Shown: piece by piece, positions 60,801 through 64,000 of the stretch
How the letters are laid out: each line of letters begins with the position of its first letter
How positions within the stretch are numbered: position 1 is the stretch's first letter
NCBI GenBank assembly: GCA_003278305.1
Contig: QCFU01000003.1
Location: forward strand, 24,484 to 88,483
DNA: 64,000 nucleotides
Direction: 5' to 3'
Origin: Prochlorococcus sp. AG-363-M21
GTDB taxonomy: Bacteria > Cyanobacteriota > Cyanobacteriia > PCC-6307 > Cyanobiaceae
Position numbers and translations under genes: made by a program
Notes under the pieces: generated by a model
Told to the model about the DNA's origin: nothing
The model's database searches: none
The model's input: only the letters and a program-made list of their open reading frames with translations

Positions 60801-61207
60801 GTGCAGCTGATGCAAATGATGTAGACGTAAGGGAGTACGAAGTAATCTATAAGCTTTTAGAAGATATTCAGATGGCTATGGAAGGCCTGTTAGAACCAGA
60901 TATGGTTGAAGAAAGCCTAGGGCAAGCAGAAGTTAGAGCTATCTTCACCATTGGCAGGAGTGCAGTTGCAGGTTGCTATATCACTAATGGTAAATTGCAG
61001 CGTAACTGCAAAGTACGAGTAAATCGTGGTGACCAAATTGTATTCGAAGGTGATCTAGACTCTCTTCGTCGAAATAAAGATGATACCAAAGAAGTGGCTA
61101 GTGGTTTTGAATGTGGCATTGGTTGCGATAGATTCGCGAATTGGAAAGAGGGAGACATTATAAATGGCTACAAAATGGTGACCAAACGTAGAAAGCTTAA
61201 TGCCTAG
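57869..61207 (+). CDS. infB: Translation initiation factor IF-2
   Basis: 1112 aa. A short N-terminal IF2N-like segment ([21 protein letters not shown]) is followed by a very long, low-complexity region rich in P, K, N, Q and R (about 55-500). A second IF2N segment ([20 protein letters not shown]) precedes the G domain (about 605-775): [27 protein letters not shown] and SAIKGENID. Domains II-IV follow, ending with the [12 protein letters not shown] segment. IF-2 places fMet-tRNA on the ribosome. The linker is unusually proline- and lysine-rich but is also long in other cyanobacteria. Confidence 0.96.
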   Translation: MTSSGKIRIYELSKDLNLENKDVLNAAKKLAINVKSHSSSISDIEAKKIRELLTNNKEQKISKPAGKQIISLQKATSDQPEQQSKNQQNHHSIDSIKTTSTTNPGISNEPTKPKNQSSKTLNKPIKTPKPPITNHLTEAKKPIRPQKNDLSKINTKKPEIKSLKKTNTEQASATSKAHKLEKPNSHQPPKTPNPPLANKPPLPASKPKQPQRHISPPPTRPQPPKDTQKKVKADRPQFINTNKGQRPGQQNTRSNQNPNRQPYPNKPGKPPLRGNPVELVGAPIRRNKPSPNKNREDGSRSGGPNNRLGNRPQSGRPPRDNKGNFRQRPGMPSGMRKPVAPGELMQLQKPTGSPGNPPPRRPGGARPPQRRPEDSANRNNKEKSTATKPPVNRPNPANAPKKPSHRPGGAARKKSDWDDAAKLEALRNKTPQKQRQKVHIIGENDDSLTAQTSGFASEKDAVILSASLARPSKPKSDQKKSAKPTSSGNRKRKKESTRQRQRRRAMELRAAREAKQIRPEMIVVPEDNLSVQELADKLSVESSEIIKSLFFKGITATVTESLDLATIETVAEEFGVPVLQDDIEEAAKKTVEMIEETDIEHLIRRPPVVTVMGHVDHGKTSLLDAIRKARVAAGEAGGITQHIGAYQIEVEHDKQHRKLTFLDTPGHEAFTAMRARGTKVTDVAVLVVAADDGVRPQTLEAISHARAAQVPIVVAINKIDKEGSSPDRVKQELSEQELVAEEWGGDVVMVPVSAIKGENIDKLLEMILLVTEVEDLQANPNRLAKGTVIEAHLDKAKGPVATLLIQNGTLQSGDVIAAGQVLGKVRAMVDENGIRLKEAGPSCPVEALGFNEVPTAGDEFEVYEDEKSARNIVGDRASDARATRLAQQMATRRVSLASMSGQANEGSLKELNIILKADVQGSIEAILGSLEQLPKDEVQVRVLLSAPGEVTETDVDLAAASGAVIVGFNTSMASGAKRAADANDVDVREYEVIYKLLEDIQMAMEGLLEPDMVEESLGQAEVRAIFTIGRSAVAGCYITNGKLQRNCKVRVNRGDQIVFEGDLDSLRRNKDDTKEVASGFECGIGCDRFANWKEGDIINGYKMVTKRRKLNA

Positions 61208-61221
61208 AACTGCTATATAAT

Positions 61222-61845
61222 TTGTCTACATCAAGAGAGCCTATATTATGGATTCAACTACTAGCTATCGGCACAATACCTTTAGAGGCCTTACTCCTAA
61301 AGATAATTCTCGCAGGCGCTCCACTAGGGGCCTTGGTTTTACTTCAGAGAATAATTATTGCATTTGTAGCAATAGCTAGTCCAACAATCGTACTTTGCAA
61401 AAGGCCTGCAGATTGGGGGTCTCTTCTTTTTTGCAAGCTACCTCTAAAATCAAGATCGGTCATCCAGCATCAGATAAGTAGTCTTCAATCACATCCCTTT
61501 CCTAGCGCAATCTTTGGCATAGGTGGAATATTAGGGATTTGGGGATTCTGGTCAATCGATGAATCATCAGTACTTTTATATGGAATCTCCCCATTTCAAA
61601 ATTTGCCTAGATTCCTAACCCTGTTATTTTCAATTCCAATTCTTTTATTAATCATTTGGCAATGGAACCAATTATGCCAAAGCTTATGGCTCATAACTAG
61701 GTCAGAGGAAAGGTTGCAAAAATGTAAATTTATGGAAAACAAAGATATTTTAAAAAATCGATTTTCTATTGGTTTTAATACATCTTGCCTCACAAGGCTA
61801 AAACTAAATGAATCAATCTCTTCTTCTACGATCAAAAAAAGTTAA
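61222..61845 (+). CDS. Low-complexity-tail membrane protein
   Basis: 207 aa, start TTG at 61222, 14 bases after infB. The REPILWIQLLAIGTIPLEAL opening matches a cyanobacterial membrane-protein family known as low-complexity-tail membrane proteins. About five hydrophobic helices follow, among them IFGIGGILGIWGFWS and LLFSIPILLLIIWQW; the tail (about 170-207) is polar and variable. Function is unknown. The last 33 bases overlap the convergent DUF3493 gene. Being right after infB suggests co-transcription with it. Confidence 0.8.
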   Translation: MSTSREPILWIQLLAIGTIPLEALLLKIILAGAPLGALVLLQRIIIAFVAIASPTIVLCKRPADWGSLLFCKLPLKSRSVIQHQISSLQSHPFPSAIFGIGGILGIWGFWSIDESSVLLYGISPFQNLPRFLTLLFSIPILLLIIWQWNQLCQSLWLITRSEERLQKCKFMENKDILKNRFSIGFNTSCLTRLKLNESISSSTIKKS

Positions 61846-62049
61846 TCCCCCAAAAAGCAATAATGCAGTCAGTTGAATGCCGACATCACTCCATAGAACC
61901 ACCTCTCCTGATAAGGCTCTCGTGGCCATAATTAAAAAGCCAAGTGTTGCAGAACCAAATAAAACAATCCAAAGGAGCCTGCGTACCCCAAAGAAGGGGT
62001 TTCTAGATTCATTTAAAAGTTTTTTACGAAGTTGTGGGTCTAAAGTCAA
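61813..62049 (-). CDS. DUF3493 family small membrane protein
   Basis: 78 aa with two hydrophobic helices (LLWIVLFGSATLGFLIMATR and VGIQLTALLLFGGLTFFD). The N-terminal DPQLRKKLLNESRNPFFGVRR is the DUF3493 signature. Plant relatives include the LPA3-type proteins linked to photosystem II assembly, so a thylakoid role is plausible but not shown. The stop lies 33 bases inside the end of the convergent gene. Confidence 0.82.
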   Translation of the reverse strand: MTLDPQLRKKLLNESRNPFFGVRRLLWIVLFGSATLGFLIMATRALSGEVVLWSDVGIQLTALLLFGGLTFFDRRRRD

Positions 62050-62112
62050 AATAAGTACAAGGCTAGAAGTTCTACTAAAAAGAATAAATTGGCATGTACA
62101 GTTTCCTCATCT

Positions 62113-62184
62113 GCCGGTGTAGCTCAGGGGTAGAGCAACTGATTCGTAACCAGTAGGTCGATGGTTCAATTCCATTCACCGGCA
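62113..62184 (+). tRNA. tRNA-Thr (anticodon CGU)
   Basis: A full cloverleaf of 72 bases: acceptor GCCGGTG pairs with CACCGGC, D stem GCTC/GAGC, anticodon loop TTCGTAA giving anticodon CGU (reads ACG), T loop TTCAATT, discriminator A. CCA is not encoded. The anticodon stem ACTGA/CCAGT has an A-C mismatch at the pair next to the loop (31-39). The T stem has one G-T pair. Confidence 0.95.
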
Positions 62185-62252
62185 CTTATAAAATATTAAT
62201 CAAATACTGCCTTATTTATTGAGTCATCTTGTGATTATGAAAGACAAGTAAA

Positions 62253-63878
62253 ATGGCTATGAACACACTCAATCAATTAATGCCGATCAAAGCATCCACG
62301 TCAGGTATTAAGAGTGAGAGAGTCTTACTGATTAGACTGCCTTGTAATCCAATATTTCCTATAGGACCAATTTATTTAGCTGATCACCTGCATAAATGTT
62401 TCCCAGAATTATCTCAACAAATCATAGATCTTGCAGCCTTACCTTTAATTGATGTTGAAAGTGTATTAATTGCAAAGATTAAGGAGTTTCGTCCTTCTTT
62501 CTTAGTTTTTTCATGGAGAGATATTCAAATATATGCTCCTGTAGATGGGAGAGGTGGAAATCCTCTGCAATATTCTTTTGAGGCTTTTTATGCTAAAAAC
62601 CCTTTCAAAAAAGTTAGAGGGGCCTTGGGTGGGCTTCGTTTAATGAAAAGCCATTATGGAGAGCTATGGAGAAATCAAAATTTAATCAAAAAAGGTTTGT
62701 TCCATGCCAAAAAATATAGAAAGAATGCTAGAGCAATAATAGGTGGAGGAGCGGTAAGCGTTTTTTACGAACAACTCGGGAAAATGCTACCAAAAGGGAC
62801 CATTATTTCTATAGGTGAAGGTGAGCCTTTATTAGAAAAAATACTCCTAGGGAAAGAAATTACTTCTGAAAGGTGTTTTATTGTAGGTGAAAGTCCAAGG
62901 TCAGGTCTAATACATGAACAACCAGCTAGTGCGCCAAAAACAGCTTGCAATTATTCATATATATCATCTATTTGGTCACAATTTAATTGGTATTTAGAAG
63001 GAGGTGATTTTTATATTGGTGTTCAAACCAAAAGAGGGTGTCCACATAATTGCTGTTATTGCGTTTATACGGTTGTTGAGGGGAAACAAGTTCGAGTTAA
63101 TCCAGTGGAAGAAGTTATTAATGAGATGAAACAACTTTATAATCTAGGAGTAAGAAATTTCTGGTTTACTGATGCTCAGTTTATTCCTGCAAAACGTTAT
63201 ATCAATGATGCCAAGGAACTATTAAAAGCCATTGAAAAAGAGAATCTTAAGGATATCAAGTGGGCAGCATATATTAGAGCAGACAATCTGGATGATGAAT
63301 TAGCTAAGTTAATGGTTAACACAGGTATGAGTTACTTTGAAATTGGAATAACTTCTGGGTCTCAAGAATTAGTAAGAAAAATGAGGATGGGATATAACTT
63401 AAGAACTGTTCTCGATAATTGTTCTTTACTTGCAGACGCAGGTTTTAAAGATCATGTTTCAGTAAATTATTCATTCAATGTAATTGATGAAAGGCCAGAA
63501 ACCATTAGGCAAACTATTGCATACCATAGGGAACTTGAAAAAATTTTTGGTGTAGACAAAGTTGAACCTGCGATATTTTTTATTGGCCTACAACCTCATA
63601 CTCATTTAGAACAATATGGATTTGATCAAGGTATTTTGTCGCCTGGCTATAACCCCATGAGCATGATGCCTTGGACAGCAAGAAAACTACTATGGAATCC
63701 TGAACCGATGGGTAAAGAATTTGGAAGAATATGTTTAGAAGCTTTTGATGAGTCTCCAGACAACTTTGGAAGGACAGTAATGAAATTATTAGAAAGAGAT
63801 TATGGAGTAGCACCCTTGGAAGAAGCGTTACGGTCACCATTAGAAGGCAAAGCAGCTATGGCAAAAGCATTTCGATGA
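62253..63878 (+). CDS. B12-binding-type radical SAM protein
   Basis: 541 aa. The N-terminal part (about 20-215) looks like a cobalamin-binding Rossmann domain (RVLLIRLPCNPIFPIGPIYLA and AIIGGGAVSVF, GEGEPLLEKIL) without an obvious DxHxxG base. The radical SAM core carries the cluster motif CPHNCCYC near 265, then FWFTDAQFIP and the GITSGSQELVRKM region. I recall similar cyanobacterial proteins labelled as photosystem II high-light acclimation radical SAM proteins; that label is from memory. The reaction is unknown. The 68 bases between the tRNA and this gene contain no visible terminator. Confidence 0.8.
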   Translation: MAMNTLNQLMPIKASTSGIKSERVLLIRLPCNPIFPIGPIYLADHLHKCFPELSQQIIDLAALPLIDVESVLIAKIKEFRPSFLVFSWRDIQIYAPVDGRGGNPLQYSFEAFYAKNPFKKVRGALGGLRLMKSHYGELWRNQNLIKKGLFHAKKYRKNARAIIGGGAVSVFYEQLGKMLPKGTIISIGEGEPLLEKILLGKEITSERCFIVGESPRSGLIHEQPASAPKTACNYSYISSIWSQFNWYLEGGDFYIGVQTKRGCPHNCCYCVYTVVEGKQVRVNPVEEVINEMKQLYNLGVRNFWFTDAQFIPAKRYINDAKELLKAIEKENLKDIKWAAYIRADNLDDELAKLMVNTGMSYFEIGITSGSQELVRKMRMGYNLRTVLDNCSLLADAGFKDHVSVNYSFNVIDERPETIRQTIAYHRELEKIFGVDKVEPAIFFIGLQPHTHLEQYGFDQGILSPGYNPMSMMPWTARKLLWNPEPMGKEFGRICLEAFDESPDNFGRTVMKLLERDYGVAPLEEALRSPLEGKAAMAKAFR

Positions 63879-64000
63879 ACCCAAATTATTAATAAAAGAA
63901 CAAAAATAGCCAATATTCCGCCAATAGGATTAGGTGTTGGTTGCCCTGGGCCTGTAATCCAAAAAGGTGCATTTGAAGAAATCTTGATTAAATCAGTTTG
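63800..64000 (-). CDS. Partial single-TM ORF at window edge
   Basis: A minus-strand frame is open from the window end to TAA at 63800-63802 (67 codons, start outside). It encodes a turn-rich GPGQPTPNPIGG, a clear transmembrane helix (ILAIFVLLLIIWVH) and a polar tail that overlaps the end of the radical SAM gene by about 79 bases. The helix lies in the intergenic part, which suggests a real small membrane protein, but the overlap and missing start keep this tentative. Confidence 0.35.
   Translation of the reverse strand, partial: QTDLIKISSNAPFWITGPGQPTPNPIGGILAIFVLLLIIWVHRNAFAIAALPSNGDRNASSKGATP

Overview
The window reads as chromosomal DNA of a marine picocyanobacterium, most likely a Prochlorococcus. 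Supporting signs are an AT-rich, tightly packed genome, a split RNA polymerase (rpoB, rpoC1, rpoC2), a cyanobacterial ATP synthase with duplicated b subunits (b and b'), an orphan high-light-inducible protein, plastid-type conserved proteins (PSRP-3/Ycf65, Ycf35), System II cytochrome c assembly (CcdA + Ccs1) and the BioK-type biotin route described from picocyanobacteria. I see no rRNA, CRISPR array, insertion sequence, phage or integrase. Gene identities come from motif recognition and family knowledge; no search was run.

Layout. 1-2.2 kb: the 5' tip of groS (minus) and divergent atpD-atpC. 2.3-9.6 kb: PSRP-3, a HAD hydrolase, PepP, then a tight plus-strand run of a CNNM-like membrane protein, a DUF697 GTPase, NadD and NadE (the last steps of NAD synthesis). 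9.6-16.9 kb: the minus-strand ATP synthase operon atpI-atpB-atpE-atpF2-atpF-atpH-atpA-atpG, followed by a 64-aa protein and a DUF3326 protein. 17.3-20.6 kb: ftsW, ccdA, ccs1. 20.6-25.7 kb: queF, a small gene plus glnB behind an NtcA-like box, tlyA, purB, fumC. 25.7-33.3 kb: a large SKI2-like helicase and the biotin genes bioF-bioK-bioC-bioD, then bioA after a 12-bp perfect hairpin. 33.3-37.9 kb: DUF3143, a J-domain protein, rsmG, and a compact minus-strand set DUF2997-Ycf35-ferredoxin-aldo/keto reductase with a HEAT-repeat protein upstream. 38-52 kb, mostly minus: a sodium/solute symporter, rlmN, a hidden hli gene, rpoC2, rpoC1, rpoB, tatD, rpsT. 52-64 kb: hisD, rpiA, an HtrA protease, the rimP-nusA-ylxR-infB translation/transcription operon, a low-complexity-tail membrane protein, DUF3493, tRNA-Thr(CGU) and a radical SAM protein.

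The content is core metabolism and information processing: ATP synthesis, RNA polymerase, translation initiation and ribosome maturation, NAD and biotin synthesis, nitrogen signalling (PII) and cytochrome assembly. No obviously transferred island is visible. The most interesting signals are small or cryptic: a 50-aa hli gene overlapping the start of rlmN, a 41-aa single-TM protein, a 58-aa reading frame between rpoB and tatD, an NtcA-type site before glnB, a GC-rich perfect palindrome at the start of rimP, two well-conserved genes (helicase, ccdA) without a usable ATG/GTG/TTG where their conserved N-terminus begins, four convergent gene pairs sharing exactly four stop-codon bases, and a small uncharacterised redox operon around Ycf35.
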